Below, piece by piece: positions 23,637 to 35,095 of a stretch of 64,000 nucleotides of DNA. The notes below the pieces were generated by a model, which was not told the DNA's origin, made no database searches, and saw only the letters and a program-made list of their open reading frames with translations. A program made the position numbers and the translations under genes. Position 1 is the stretch's first letter, and every line of letters starts with the position of its first letter. This DNA is from Canna indica (Eukaryota; Streptophyta; Magnoliopsida; Zingiberales; Cannaceae). Where the stretch lies: assembly GCA_034359265.1 (NCBI GenBank), contig CP136890.1, positions 67,271,501 through 67,335,500 on the forward strand. The letters are read 5' to 3'.

Positions 23637-26600
23637 ATTCACGTTTGCGGCAAACTCCAATCCAGACCCCCCATGCCCATTTCATCACTCAAGCTCGTAA
23701 GTCCTTGTTAATGTTCACTCAGGGAGCTTGCTTATATGCAGGTAATCCCTGCAATAAGCAAAGCTAGAATTTGACAACTACTTCGTTCCAAAGTCAGCAG
23801 AATTTTTTGTCCCCTTTATCTTCTCCAACTTCACCAATCTAGACTCCACCTTGTCTCTAAAAAAAATGCAGCTTGACATCTATATGTTTTGTCATATCAT
23901 GGTACATAGGATCATGACATAGATGTAGCGCACTCTGGCTGTCCATTTTGAGCACCACAGGACCAGTCTCAAAGCCAATTTCTCTTAGCATTCCATTCAA
24001 TCATAACCCTTCTTTCACTGCCTCGGTAGCTGCAATGAATTTAGCTTCTGTTGAAGACAATGTCACTACTTGTTGTTGTTGAGTTTTCAGCTGATGCAAT
24101 TGCCTGCTAATGTGAAATAGTAGGACGAGACTGACTTACGAGAATCAGGCTGGGATAGTCAGAATCTGAGTATATCAATAAAGTCCTTCTATGAATGTTT
24201 AGTGTAATGCAATCCAATATCAGCTGATCCATTTAGGTATCTCATCAAGTACTTCAAAGCCTTCTAATGTTGCTCTCTAGGGTTGGTCATGTAGCGGCTC
24301 AAAACACTGATTCCAAACGCAATATCTGATCTGGAATAAATCATGGTAAACATTACTGAACCCACTCCAACGTCGTATGGTATGCCATGATTTTCTTCTC
24401 TTTTGCATCTTTAGGACACATCTCCTTAGTTAGCTTGAAGCTCTGACTCAAGGGAGCCATAGTAGGTTTGGCTCCAGACATGTTGAACTATCTGAGTAGC
24501 TTCAACACATAACTCTTCTGATATAACCATAGAGACTTATGTTGCCTATTTCTCTAAATGTAGATCCCCAACACTTTCTTGGCCGGTCCAAGATCTTTCA
24601 TCTCGAAATGAGTCTTGAGGGCAGTCTTTACTTGATCCACTCGTCTCCTTTCCTTGCTTATCACTAGCAGGTCATCAACATACACCAACAATATGATGAT
24701 CTCATTAATTTCGGTCTCTTTAAAGTACAAGCATGAGTCATACTTGCTTCGTTTGAATCCCATCTCAATCACACAGACATTGAACTTCTTGTTCCATTGC
24801 CTTGGTGACTGTTTTAAGCCATACAAGGATCTTCTCAACAAATAAACATCATCGGGCCTCTCTTTGTTAACAAATCCCTCGGGCTAAGTCATGTATATTC
24901 TCTCCTCTAAACTCCCATACAAGAAGGTCGTCTTGACATCCATTTGATCTATCTCCCAGTCATATATGGCAGCAAGAATCATCATCACTCTAATTGTCTT
25001 GAACTTCACAACTGGAGCAAACACTTCATTGTAATCCACTTGTGCCTTTTGCCTAAAGTCTTTAGCTACAAGCCTGGCTTTGTAAATTGGTGGATCATCT
25101 TCCTTCGAGCCCTCCTTTAACTTGTATAACCACTTGCACTCTATTAGTCTGCATTTCTTTAGCTTAGGCACTAGTTCCCAAGTCTGATTTTTCATCAATG
25201 AGTCATACTCAAACATCATTGATCCCATCCACTTCTCTGCTTCATCTCTGCTGATGGCTTCTTTGAAAGTCTCAAGCACAACACATATCACATGTTTAGA
25301 AACATAGCAACAAAACTCAGTGAGGTTTGTAAAATCATACTTCCTGTTTGGAATTTTGACCCTTGGTTGCCTGTCTCTAGTTAGCTAATATTCAGACAGA
25401 TCTTCAACATCATTATCACCTCCTAAGTTGGTTGTTCCTTCACCGAGAAGATTTTGATCAGCTTCAGCTACTTTGGTATTAGACATCATGTCACCATCTT
25501 CTGATTCTGAGTCTGGTATCACTTTTTAACTGATTTCTCTCACACTAGGACTTGAATCTTCTTCAGCTTGAGTTACATGAGTTACAGGAAACACTATATT
25601 AGTAGAATTAAGAATATCCTTTTGATTCTCACCATCTACACTCACTTCAGTAGACTTGTTGCTCCTAAAAGGGAACTCATCTTCTTTGAATAGTGCATCC
25701 CTGGTGATCAAAGTCTTGAACTCACTCACTTGCTTCACTGCAACCCTATAGCCCTTCACACCCTCAGGGTATCCTAGGAACATCCCCTCAACTGATCTAG
25801 GCTCCAATTTTCCTTGATTGATGTGGACATACACTGCACAACCAAAAGTCTTTATGTGTTGTATACTTGGCTTTAAACATGTCCACAATTCCTGAGGAGT
25901 CATGTGATCTATAGTAGAAACTAGAACTCTATTAGTGATATAAGCTGCTGTTAAGGCTGCTTCTTCCCAGAACTTCTGCCCAATTCCTGATGAAGTCAAT
26001 AAGCACCTAACTCTTTTCAGAATAGTCCTATTGTAACGTTCAACTATTCCATTCTGTTGGGGGTTCTAGGAATTGTCTTGTGCCTTCTTATACTATGATC
26101 CTAACAAAATTTGTCAAAGACTTGATTGCATAACTCAAGTCCATTATCAGTGTGTAAACACTTCACCTTCCTCTCACACTCTACCTCCACTTGAGTTTTC
26201 CAAGCCTTGAACTCCTCAAAAGCATCACTCTTGTTCTCCATGAGTCTGATCCACAATTTCCTTGAGTAATCATCAATAATACTCAAGAAGTATATGCACC
26301 CTCCATAGGTTTCCACTGGAGCTGGCCCCCATAAGTCACTATGCACTTATTCAAGTTGTGACTTGGCTTATAAGTGGATTTCTGCTATGCTTTCCCATTT
26401 TGCAACCCTCGCAGTGTGATATAGGTAACACCTCCTTAATTCCAAGCAAGCCCTGCTTTTGTAGTTGCATCAAGCCATTGTTGCCAACATGCCCAAGTCT
26501 GTGATACCACCTTAAAGTCTCTTCAGTGCATTGAGTCACCATAGACTCTTCCACAATGGTATTAGAAGCAGTCTCTCCTTCCACATCGTAGAGGCCTCTC

Positions 26601-27757
26601 TCATTCAAGGCACTGACCACTATCTTGTCTTCTTTAACCACTGCCTTCTTCACTTTATGAATGATGATATCATATCCCATGTCATCAAACATGTTCACTG
26701 ACAGCAAGTTTCTCCGCAGACCTGGGACATACTTGACACCACTTATCAGCCTCACCACACCATCATGCATTCTGATAGGAATACTACAAATCCCTTCTAC
26801 ATTTTGAGAGCTATAGTCCCCCATGATCACTGCCCCTTCAAACTTCTTGAAATCAACAAACCATTCCCTGTGAGGTGTTGAATGTTTGGTACATCCTGAA
26901 TCGAGAATCCACCTCTCTGGCTTGTCATCGTTGTCACTAACCATCAACACATCTCCAATTCTGCATTGCAGGTCTTCCAACAGTGCAATTTCACCATGTT
27001 GGTCTCTATTTGTACTTCTCATCATTGATCTGTTTGTGACAATTCTTTGCAACGTGTCCTTCCCTTTGACAATAGAAGCATCTTCTTTGTTTGTACTCTA
27101 CATTTTTCTTTTTTTTTCATAGTTCTTTGGCTTGTCAAATTTCTTTTTCTTCCCAGCAGGCTTGTGAGATACAAACATGATCTCATTCTCTTTGGTTCCA
27201 AATGTGCCAAGTTCATTCATTATTTCTCGAATCAACTCCACCACCTTTGCAAGTGTTAGAGACTTACCATTGTTCCCATACTTCACTACAATTCTAAAGA
27301 AATTGTATTCTTCAGGCAGAGATCTTAATAGCAAGACAACCAACTGCTTCTCAGGGATCTTGGTACCACATGCTTCCAAGTCTTGCACAATTTTGCTGAA
27401 CCGATCAAGATTTTCTTGGAGGTTAATTGGTTGTGACATCTTGAACGAGTAGAGACTATTGAGAAGGGCAAGTTCATTTGATTGAGACTTGGATTCATAG
27501 GCTGTAGTCAGTCCATCCCATAGACTCTTGGCATCTTTTTTATCCCACATTTGTCTAACAATACTTGGTGTTAGATGCAACAGGATTTGACTATAGGCAA
27601 TCTCTTCTTCCTTGATAATCTGGTCCTCATCTGTTGACTCAGGATACTTACCAATAATGACTTTGTGACAGCCATACATCACTAGAACTGCCTTCATTTG
27701 CCTCTGCCAGACAGAGAAGTCACCACCTCTCCAAATCACTCTTGATTGCAGCCATTA
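23637..27757 (-). pseudogene. Copia gag-pol polyprotein, frameshifted
   Basis: A retrotransposon polyprotein read leftwards. The likely gag ATG is at 27757, with a frame change within a few codons, then gag to about 27098 (GGDFSVWQRQMKAVL, LLLRSLPEEYNFF). Protease: ILDSGCTKHSTP near 26900, with the catalytic DSG intact. The GAG-pre-integrase knuckle (HRLGHVGNNGL... CEGCKMGKH) lies near 26400-26500. Integrase core is at 26346-26101 (MHSDLWGP, SIIDDYSRKLWI, HTDNGLE) and its C-terminal part at 25999-25526. Reverse transcriptase is at 25291-24884 and 24841-24554, with the catalytic LLVYVDDLLV. RNase H remains run to about 23640. Stops and frame changes fall between most domains, so it is not functional as read. 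Confidence 0.9.
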
Positions 27758-27825
27758 ACACTACCAACAAGCTCCAACACAAAACCCCTTAACAGATTCC
27801 AAAAGCAACCATGTTCTTGTGCCAA

Positions 27826-27837
27826 GCTCTAATACCA
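27826..27837 (-). other. Primer binding site of the 23-28 kb Copia element
   Basis: Minus strand TGGTATTAGAGC, one base from the usual initiator-Met site, two bases inside the 5' LTR. Confidence 0.85.
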
Positions 27838-27839
27838 AT

Positions 27840-28364
27840 TGTTAATTTAGCTTGCTTGATTAGCAATTATCCAGTAATTAAGCAAAGCTAAGTTAGATCA
27901 AATTGAAAAATAAGAACATGAGGAATTACTTGGTTCGGAGTAAAATCTCCAACATCCAAGACGAACTAGAGGCTCAGGCAATCCACTATATCAAGAATTA
28001 CAACTTGTAGTTACAATTACAAAAATCACACTCATCAATCTCTCACCTTATAGTGTCAATCCACTATATCAAGAATTACAACTTGTAGTTACAATTACAA
28101 AAATCACACTCATCAATCTCTCACCTTATAGTGTTTAATCCTCATTATTCAAGAGAAACACAATCCAGGGATAATATTAATCTCTTTCTCACTATATCAG
28201 TATAGATTTTTTCTCAATTTTTTCTTTATATCTCCTAATTATAATTTGCACAGAAATACATGATCTCCACAAACTCAAACTACTTGGCAGTTAATGTAAC
28301 TGCTTGCATTGCGTCTCCGTAACAACAAATAAAATACTTTAATCAAATGTGAATTAAACCAACA
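27840..28364 (-). repeat. 5' LTR of the 23-28 kb Copia element
   Basis: 525 bases with TG...CA ends. It contains a perfect 78-base tandem duplication (27979-28056 and 28057-28134) that is single in the other LTR. This accounts for nearly all of the 76-base length difference. Confidence 0.92.
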
Positions 28365-28406
28365 ATATTAGTGGCTATAATTACTAACGTATTAGGAGTT
28401 TAAGTA

Positions 28407-28540
28407 TTCATCTTGATCTTTCGGGTTCTCCCACTTTTCTCCTTGCTTCAGGATTTTCTTGAGTGTGCCACCATGTTTGCATGTCGTTGACACTACTCCT
28501 TGACAGAGCTCAGTGCTCAATCAAATTGAACAGCGAAATT
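28407..28540 (-). pseudogene. FKBP (ROF1/FKBP62-like) fragment
   Basis: Minus-strand translation gives CKHGGTLKKILKQGEKWENP followed by KDQDE. This matches in type the start of the second FKBP domain of the plant large immunophilins (ROF1/FKBP62 class), where a GG-x-FKKIL-x-x-GEKWENPKD-x-DE stretch is conserved. Just upstream a VQFD remnant, then SSV and VND pieces, correspond to the end of the first FKBP domain and the linker, but with base losses and a stop. Only about 45 codons are recognisable. It lies within 45 bases of the Copia target site. It may be a captured or retained gene fragment, and could also be an exon remnant of a decayed gene. Confidence 0.5.
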
Positions 28541-29507
28541 GATGCCTTCATAGACAGTGTCCAATATTTTTATTTCATCTGATGCTGTGGTTGTTCTCAA
28601 AGGAGAGGTATATCCACTCTGCTAACCAGCTTTTTACATATTCTTTCCTAAAAGAAGTGAGAACTCTTGTTAGGTTAGGAATGAAAAAGAAAGAAATTAA
28701 GAATTTTCTTATTTGGACACAGGAGATAAGTGAGAAAGTGAAGTTAATCTCTTGTCGAATTCACATTCTTTGTCCTCCCAAGCTTTTCTTTTTTATTTAA
28801 TCCAATCGAGAATAAAATAACAAAAGTCTGTTTTTATCTTCCTCCCTTCCTTTCCCTCCCACATTCCTTGACAAGAGTTGCTACCTCCAATATATACGGT
28901 TTAGCTATGAATTCATGGGAAATATCAATCACTCAGAGTAGCTACTACAAATTAAACAACACTTATTCTAGAACGTGATTTAGCTAATGGCTTTCAGGAA
29001 TTGAGAGAGTTCTGATTTGTGCTGAACTACATCTGGTTGCATTAGACAAGATTGAAGACCACCTTAAAGAAACAAAGGAACAAAGGACATACTCGACAAC
29101 ATTTCCCTAGTTGAGTTTTTTTTGTCCTCATTTTTTCAATCTCAAGGATAGATCCGATGATCCATAAACACCTATCAGAGAAATCAACCAAAACATACGA
29201 GTTTGAATCATCAAATGGAATTTAGAGAAAGATATAGAATTGATAAAAATCTAACAATATCTCAAGTTTCTCATAATTCAAATGCAGCAACATTTAAAGA
29301 TTGTCCTTCCCAAATAACCAAGTAGCTCAGAAAGCAATGCATAAATGTAGGTTAAAACTACTCGTCTCATTTAGGTTGCAGGAAATCCTGACATCAATAA
29401 ACCTATAATTACATCTTTTGCGCCATTTTGATCCCAAAACAGGTGAAGTATTCTCAATATGGCCAAAGAATCTGAACATAATGATGATACCACTGTGATA
29501 AGCCACT
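28541..29507. other. Intergenic region, probably including the kinase 3' UTR
   Basis: I see no gene here. The part next to 29508 should contain the 3' untranslated region of the minus-strand kinase gene, but no clear polyadenylation signal stands out among the AT-rich words. Confidence 0.4.
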
Positions 29508-32500
29508 CTAACATGAAACGTCTTTGAGAATCTCTCCTTGAGTTGTCTGTGCTTCTATATCCTGTATGGGTGTTGGTGTTGAACCCTCTGATCTAGCTTC
29601 CGATGAAGGTCGGTTCCCACTGTCAAACCTTCTCACTCCTTCAATCATTCGCACAACTTCAACCATCTTGGGCCTTCGCTCAGGAATCCTCACTACACAG
29701 CTCATAGCAATTTGAAGCATCTCCACCATCTCTTCTTCAATGTTAGGATACCTCATTAGCTCCACGTCAAACACCTCGGCGGTCCACTCCTCGCGGACAA
29801 CAGACTGAACCCATCGGACTAGGTGAACCACCTCATCACCGCCACCTATTATCTGAACTGGTGATTTCCCTGTAAGCAGCTCCAGAATGAGAACACCAAA
29901 GCTGTAGACATCAGAAGCTTGTGATGCTTTCCTAGTATCAACCACCTCAGGTGCACGGTAGCCTGCAGCACGGGACACGGGTCGGACTATTGGATTGGTG
30001 ATGGATGGCAGGCCCAGGTCAGAGATGCAACCATATTGCTGGTTGTTCAGGAAAACATTTGACGATTTGATGTTCCCATGGGCAAGCTTCCCATTATTTG
30101 ACATGTGAATGTGTGCAATTCCCCTTGCAACTCCAAGTGCTATCTTAGTCCTGGTTTCCCAATTTAGAGGGATCCTGTCCTGCCCTCGATTAGCTGTAAG
30201 AATGTTGGAAAAGATTTTATTCCACATGAAGGTAATTCTATGCCTAGTTATCATCTGTTGTAAAAATAACAGTGCATGATTTGAATCTTATTTTAAGGAT
30301 AAAAAAATGTTGATTGAAGAATGCAAGTAGATCCTGGTACATAGAAAACCTATGGAATGTCCTAGACAAGTGGGGTGAGTCCACTAGGATCGGTAAATAG
30401 ATCCATGTACTGCTTCAAGTTTAACAAAGAATATAGCTAAATAGCGGGTCAAGATCCATGTGCTTAAACAACTGAAAAAGACAATTGATTCCTTCTCCTT
30501 GTTCCAAAAGAAGACAAATACTTCAAAGTCAAAGAAAATGGTTCAAGTCTTTTCTATTGGTCATGGCCCATCTAGATAGCCTCCCATAAACATTGTCTGA
30601 AAAATTACTATATGTATATATACAAAAATCCAACCTAGTCTACAAAAGCTAAGAAATTAATACTCTATTTAGGAATGCAGTTCTAAAGTGCTTTTAAGGC
30701 TTAAAACACTTTGAATTAGAAAAAAATGGGTGTTTGGTAAATGCATGAAAATTGTACTTAGCCTTGAACGCACTTTGAGAATATTATCCAATAACCTAAG
30801 TCATAGGAAACCAAGGACTTAGGAAACATTGTTAAAGACTTGATAGATTAAGATGGTAGGAGAGGCTTTGAAAGCTATGACGAATAAATGAAATTTCAAA
30901 ATTCAGATAATAGTAAACATATAGGAGAATCAGTAAAGCCTTGTGTCATTTCTGATATTTTTCTTATTCACTTGAGCATTTAGAAACTCAACAAGTTCCT
31001 ATTATTGTAAAATTATTAGATTTATAAGGGAATGGACTCTTTTATACCATACCAAGGGAATGAACTTTCTAATTCCACGAGGAAAATATGCCAAGTATAA
31101 GAACACAGATGTTTAAAGTAGATAATCAGCTAGTTCCTTACAACCCACCAAGTTCCAAATTAAACCATCCCCTATCCCCTTTTTACTCATTTCATCAGCT
31201 TTAAGTTGCCTCAAAAAAAAAATATCACAATGGAGCAGATAACAAGTTGTAAATAACAAGTTGTAAAATGCTGCTGATTATGCAAAGACTTCATCTACAA
31301 TATGATTCAAAAAAAGAGAAAAATCTCCAAATTGCTCCTTTCAAAATGCATAATTCAAAGTCTCCAAGGCCTCTTCATATCAGAGGAGAAAAAATAAACT
31401 TAAATTTATAAGTGAATATCCCCATATTAGAATGGCTTCAACATATCATATACTCAGGGAATTTTGTTCACTAAAATTTATAGAAAAGGCAAACAATAAG
31501 CAGCCCACAATGTCACAAATCTAACCTTTTTCAACTATTACCTCATTCCAATAATCCAACCACTAAAGCATAATATCATCCTAAAAGCCTAAGGTTAGAA
31601 AATGACTATCTGCCTACTAAGTAGAGTGATTGACCATCTTAAGGAAGCTGACTGCAGACTTAAATGGTCCAGCTGTAGCCTTCATATTAGACTACATTTA
31701 AAGAAAAAAAAGGAGAAATATTAATAGTTGACTATTATCTATGTAAATTAACAATGGCTGACAACCAACAAGCAAGTAAAGCACAATACAAACTCAAGGT
31801 GGAAATAGCAGTTGAGTACATTTTTTAGGGAAACGGAGGGACAAACTCCCATCAGATTGCAATTCAATACTGCACCTAAAGAATCAATTATAACAACTTA
31901 ATACTGTAAAAGATAGTTAAGAGCTCGTTACCATGTAACAAGGAAGAAACACTTCCCTGGCTGAAGTAGTCATACACCATGAGCTTCTCATCTTTGGAAT
32001 AGTAATACGCTCGTAGTTCTACTACATTCTCGTGCTTTATCCTCCCTACCACCTCCATCTGCTGCTCAAACTCTTTCTTCCCTACACCAACCTCCTTCAA
32101 CCTTTTCACCACCACAATTGTTGAATCCTCTAGCACTGCTTTGTATGCTGTCCCGAATGTCCCCTTGCCCAAAACCTCAGCAGAAGCCCTCAGCAGATCC
32201 TCTAAATCAAACGCAAAAGTGCAGCCCGCGAAGAAAACAAGCCGGTTGTTTGCATCCTGATTTCCACTCACAGCCTTCTCCGGTGACCGGTCTCTCTTTG
32301 ACCCTTTTCCAACCAAATTCTTGTCTTTCCGCTTCGAGCAGCAAAGATAGAGAAATAGAGCAAGCATTACAAACAGTAATGAACATCCTCCGACTATAAT
32401 TCCAAGAATTGCCGATTCACTCAACTTTTTCATTGTTACTGTGCTTGGAACTGGCGAAACAGAAGGAGGCAGTGGCAGCGGTGGAGATACCGGAGCTAAA

Positions 32501-33177
32501 GAATATGTGGGCAACAAATCATTGTTAGAAAAAGTTGAATTTGGAAACCCTTGGAGAGATTTAGGAATTGTGCCGTTAAGATGGTTATTTGAAAGATTGA
32601 GAAAGTGGAGGTTTGGGAGTTCAAGATCAGGAACTTGGCCTGAGAGTGAGTTGTTAGAGAGGTTTAAAGCGGTAAGCTGAGTTAGATTGGAGATGGTAGC
32701 TGGGATACTCCCGTTGAAGCCGTTGAAGGAGAGATCAAGGGCGGTGAGATTCTTCCACGGCGAAAAATCCGGCGGCAGAGGGCCAGAGAAGTTGTTTAGC
32801 TGGAGATGGAGGCCGGTGAGAACGGTGAGGTTGATGAAGTCCGCCGGGAATGGGCCGGTAAGATTGTTCGACCGAAGGCTCAGGATCTGGAGCGCAGAGA
32901 GGCGGCTGAGGGTGTTGGACGGGATCGGGCCGCTGAATCCGATCCCCGGGAGGCGGACGGCCACAACGCGAGCGCCGTCAGCGTTGCAGGTGACACCCAT
33001 CCAACGGCTGCATACGTCGGTGAACGGGCTCCAATTAAGGCCGCGGGTATGCGGTGTGGCGGCGAGAAAATCGAGCAATGCCTGCTCGTCCTCTACCAGG
33101 CTGCCGGCGCCGACTCCGACGGCGGAAATCGCCAACCAAAGGGCAATAGCCGCTGAGAACATCCGATTCAGACTCAT
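29508..33177 (-). CDS. LRR receptor-like kinase, LRR-III type, probable inactive kinase (two exons)
   Basis: A plasma-membrane receptor-like kinase of the 'probable inactive receptor kinase' group (LRR-III). Exon 1 is 33177-31932 and exon 2 is 30193-29508, joined in phase 1 with a GT donor (31931) and CAG acceptor. The product is 643 residues, normal for the family. Order: signal peptide (about 1-25), LRR N-terminal cap (to about 66), five or so LRRs (about 70-215), Pro-rich stalk, transmembrane segment (about 256-279), basic juxtamembrane stretch, kinase. The Gly-rich loop LGKGTFGTAYKAV starts at 336 and the ATP lysine is in VVKRLK (358). The catalytic HRD is HGN (454-456) and DFG is DLG (474-476), so phosphotransfer is doubtful, as in relatives that signal as scaffolds. 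An alternative in-frame ATG lies at 33213. I chose 33177 because it leads directly into the signal peptide. Ligand and pathway cannot be read from the sequence. Confidence 0.93.
30194..31931 (-). other. Intron of the LRR receptor-like kinase gene
   Basis: 1738 bases with a GTAACG donor and a CTTACAG acceptor on the minus strand. It splits the kinase domain between the LLH and ANRGQ segments (codon 416). Content is AT-rich, with no coding similarity and no clear element ends. Confidence 0.85.
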
Positions 33178-33730
33178 TTCTTTCCCTAGTTTCAGAAATC
33201 GCCTCGATTGCACAATAAAAATCTCAACTTTCTTGCATTTTTCTCTTCAAAATCCCAATTTGACCCTAGAAAGCACAGACGACACTATAAATGGAAACAA
33301 GCGTTAGCTGCGTAGTACAGTGTCTTAGTCAACCAAGACACAAACTCCAAATTTGAAATCTCCCCTACTTTATCCTTCAAAGGTTGCAGGCACGCAAGTA
33401 AGAGTGCGGGGGATCTCTGAATACGACTTGGGACTTATGAGGAGAAAGGGACAATGAAGCCGTTGAAAAAGAGAGAAGAGAAAGAGAAGGCGTCGCGGCG
33501 ACGAAAACAGCGAGTGCCGTGCCAGGGTTTTGCTTAAAAGAAATGCGTCCGAATCGGTCGCCCAACGCGCGAGGCATTGAATGCAATCATTTACTCACCG
33601 AACTGTCAGCGCCAATGGAGCCACTGCGAGAGAAAGAAGCGTTTAATGCCGAAGACCCAAAAAACAAATATATGCAATAATAGACATCCAAATAAGTCGC
33701 CATGTGAAAACAGAGCAAATTGCGGAAGAC

Positions 33731-33766
<36 letters not shown>

Positions 33767-33870
33767 ACCGTGGAAGATTTATCTAGAGATCTGCCATTAC
33801 CTAGCTCGAGAAGAGTCAGTGGAGATTGTAGAGAGCAACGAAGCGATCGAGCACGTCGTTTCTATTCGCC
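33178..33870 (-). promoter_or_regulatory. Kinase 5' leader and proximal promoter
   Basis: Going upstream from the ATG there is a leader of up to 690 bases if the TATA-like word at 33871-33880 is used. It contains a CT-rich microsatellite (33733-33764), common in plant 5' leaders, and a 69-codon upstream frame (33586-33377). A leader intron is possible but I cannot place its sites. Confidence 0.35.
33733..33764. repeat. (GA)n microsatellite
   Basis: About 16 uninterrupted GA units on the plus strand, hence CT on the coding strand of the kinase gene, within its upstream leader or promoter. Confidence 0.95.
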
Positions 33871-33880
33871 TTTATATTAA
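33871..33880 (-). promoter_or_regulatory. TATA-like box of the kinase gene
   Basis: Minus strand TTAATATAAA followed by GG, about 690 bases upstream of the chosen ATG. It is the best TATA-like word on this side, but the distance is long. Confidence 0.35.
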
Positions 33881-34994
33881 GCATGGCGGTTAAAGTGGGA
33901 TCATGGTTTTGTGGTATTTGCCTTTTTATGTTTAATGAAACCTTTTATTTTCACTCATTAATTATTTACCCGCTGTCTTACCTTCTTTTTCACGGTACGT
34001 TCGCCGGTTCGTTCAGTCACGCGGCTCGTACAATGTGTTTCGTAACCACGGCAAGTACGAATAAGATTCTTTTTTATATTAAAACTTATGATAACAGAAA
34101 AAGGGAGATTTGGTCGATTTAAAACTCGGAATTTATTTGCCAAATAAATCCGTCGAACCAAGACCCGGTCTGAATTTGGTTAATTGGTTTAAAGGTAAAT
34201 TACGTATACACAAAATATAGGCTTTCTAATAATTAAATTAATTTTGAAATAAAATAAATATATATTGCGATATCTGATGTGCCACTAGCTTTAAAAATAC
34301 AAGGGGCGTGGGAGATGATCTACTGAACAAGAGAGCGAGATGGGATGCTTCGATATTATTATCATATATGTATAACATCACGTGCATGCAAGCATTTCCC
34401 AATCTTACCTCAGCCTACTTTATTTATCTAATTAATTAAGTTTTTAATAAGACGGATTAGTTTAAATAAGCAAAATAGGGGATATTAGTCAACAACAAGA
34501 CGCATAATTCCAGATATTTACTTTGACTTAACTTTTACAGGGTTTCTTGAAGAATAAAAATATGTAATTTTGAAATTATATTTGTAAAAGAAAAAAAAGC
34601 TAAAATAAGAACTCAGCTGACCAATATAAATTAGCAATTTTTTTAAATCCTAATATGAATCTCCTGAATTCTTCAAAATAGAATATAACCTCTTAAATTC
34701 TTAAAATCAGAACCAAATATTTTTATACTGGAACTCTTGAAAATAACTATTTGAATATGAAAATATGTCTTAAAATTTTTAAAAAATTATAAAAATTTTA
34801 AATTAGTGAATGAATTTTTTTCTTTGATTTTTTTGAAAATTTTAGGATGTATTTTCATGGTCAAATGATCACTTTCAAGAATTTCAGGTGAACACACAAT
34901 ATATTCACTCTAGAATATTTTAATAATATTTATTTTATAAAAAAACTAAACTAAAAATCACCCGATTCAGATAATAATTTTTAGTTATTGTATA
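33881..34994. other. AT-rich intergenic stretch
   Basis: I see no gene or complete element here. Confidence 0.4.
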
Positions 34995-35095
34995 CACCAC
35001 AACAAAATAATAAAATACTGACTCCTTTTAATAGAGAAATCGATTCTTTTTTGAGGTCGAAATATGAATTTAGGTACAGTTAAAAGAGTCGATTT

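Larger units (their letters stand above)
23176..28364 (-). mobile_element. Copia LTR retrotransposon (complete ends, decayed coding region)
   Basis: The 5.2-kb element is flanked by exact ATATT duplications (23171-23175 and 28365-28369). LTRs are 23176-23624 (3') and 27840-28364 (5'), both TG...CA. The primer binding site TGGTATTAGAGC lies at 27826-27837 and the polypurine tract AAAGGAGGGAT at 23625-23636. Domains run gag, protease, integrase, reverse transcriptase, RNase H, the Copia order. It is inserted in the degenerate tandem repeat. Confidence 0.93.

Noticed and set aside
30660..30790. Possible MITE in the kinase intron (AAAGTGCTTTTAAGGCTT... words)
   Set aside because: Some inverted words are present, but I could not find matching ends or a target duplication.
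32118..33307. Plus-strand frames opposite the receptor kinase exon
   Set aside because: They are shadows of exon 1. No domain, and the minus frame is a clear LRR kinase.
35091..35095. Target duplication for the outer solo LTR (GATTT against AATTC at 40004-40008)
   Set aside because: Only three of five bases agree, which is expected by chance in AT-rich DNA. I therefore give no duplication for this LTR.
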